NCBI GenBank assembly: GCA_947496705.1
Contig: CANMDW010000021.1
Location: forward strand, 1-64,000
Direction: 5' to 3'
Length of the DNA: 64,000 nt
DNA from: an uncultured Aquimarina sp.
GTDB taxonomy: Bacteria > Bacteroidota > Bacteroidia > Flavobacteriales > Flavobacteriaceae
Under the pieces are notes generated by a model that saw only the letters and a program-made list of their open reading frames with translations, was not told the DNA's origin and searched no databases. The position numbers and the translations under genes were made by a program. Positions 63,902 to 64,000 of the stretch are shown here, in pieces. Position 1 is the stretch's first letter. Every line of letters begins with the position of its first letter.

Positions 63902-64000
63902 ATGAGAATGTTAAACATAAAACAATGTATTTTTTTAGTAAGTTTTTGCCTCATCAGCATTACTTCTTTAACCGCACAAGATACCCTTAATTCTAATCCT
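63902..64000 (+). CDS. Secreted protein, N-terminal part only
   Basis: The ATG at 63902 opens a frame that runs off the window after 33 codons. The residues form a signal peptide (MLNIKQCIFLVSFCLISITS, cleavage likely after LTAQ). The gene is divergent from the act operon. The mature protein is not visible, so no family can be given. Confidence 0.7.
   Translation, partial: MRMLNIKQCIFLVSFCLISITSLTAQDTLNSNP

Noticed and set aside
1..64000. rRNA, tRNA or tmRNA genes
   Set aside because: I looked for conserved tRNA arms and rRNA segments by eye and saw none. A covariance-model search would be decisive.

Overview
The window looks like a chromosomal segment of a marine flavobacterium (Bacteroidota, Flavobacteriaceae; Aquimarina-like by gene content, which is an inference). 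The signs are low-GC DNA, TAnnTTTG-type promoters, an alternative complex III/cytochrome oxidase operon (actABCDEF-coxBA), secreted DUF6443-type Rhs proteins, a hybrid two-component system with a regulator propeller, and short peptides with a conserved leader ending in GG.

Region 1 (1-15473) is the unusual part. A 7,542-bp unit occurs twice in direct tandem (55-7596 and 7597-15138), and I found no difference between the copies. The copies and the right end are bounded by three copies of the 12-mer CCAAAAGGATAA (55, 7597, 15139). That 12-mer lies inside the conserved Tyr-Pro-Phe-Gly stretch of an Rhs core reading frame. Each unit holds about 1.1 kb of non-coding DNA with large perfect hairpins, a RelE/ParE-type toxin-antitoxin pair, two overlapping tyrosine recombinases (one with a full catalytic set, one degenerate), an AAA+ replication-type ATPase, a divergent XRE regulator, a small membrane protein, a CPBP-family membrane protease, and an Rhs core end plus variable tip read towards the protease gene. 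My interpretation is an integrative element that inserts at the Rhs core and brings its own Rhs tip, so each insertion swaps the tip of the host gene and displaces the old one. A different Rhs tail begins at the left edge, as this predicts.

Region 2 (15616-25719, all minus strand) is an Rhs locus. In transcription order it has two secreted tail-fibre-like coiled-coil proteins, a 1138-residue Rhs partner, a 1238-residue Rhs protein ending in an HELKH metallopeptidase-like tip, and a secreted MORN/YwqK-type protein as probable immunity. Upstream lies 1.3 kb of repeat-rich non-coding DNA.

Region 3 (27053-51726) is mixed chromosomal content: a malic enzyme-phosphotransacetylase fusion, a trehalase lipoprotein with an SSS transporter, mscS-queG, a small lipoprotein, a cluster of three four-cysteine peptides with related leaders (a fourth lies at 46.7 kb), a beta/gamma-crystallin protein, an ECF sigma factor with a membrane TPR protein facing a large TPR-CHAT protease-like protein, an orphan hybrid two-component system, an amidohydrolase-P450 pair, and ruvB. 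Palindromic elements with GC-rich, CCTGCC-type centres lie between genes.

Region 4 (51844-63677, minus strand) is the respiratory operon actABCDEF-coxBA, which passes electrons from menaquinol through alternative complex III to the terminal oxidase. A secreted protein starts divergently at 63902 and runs off the window. No rRNA, tRNA or CRISPR array was seen.
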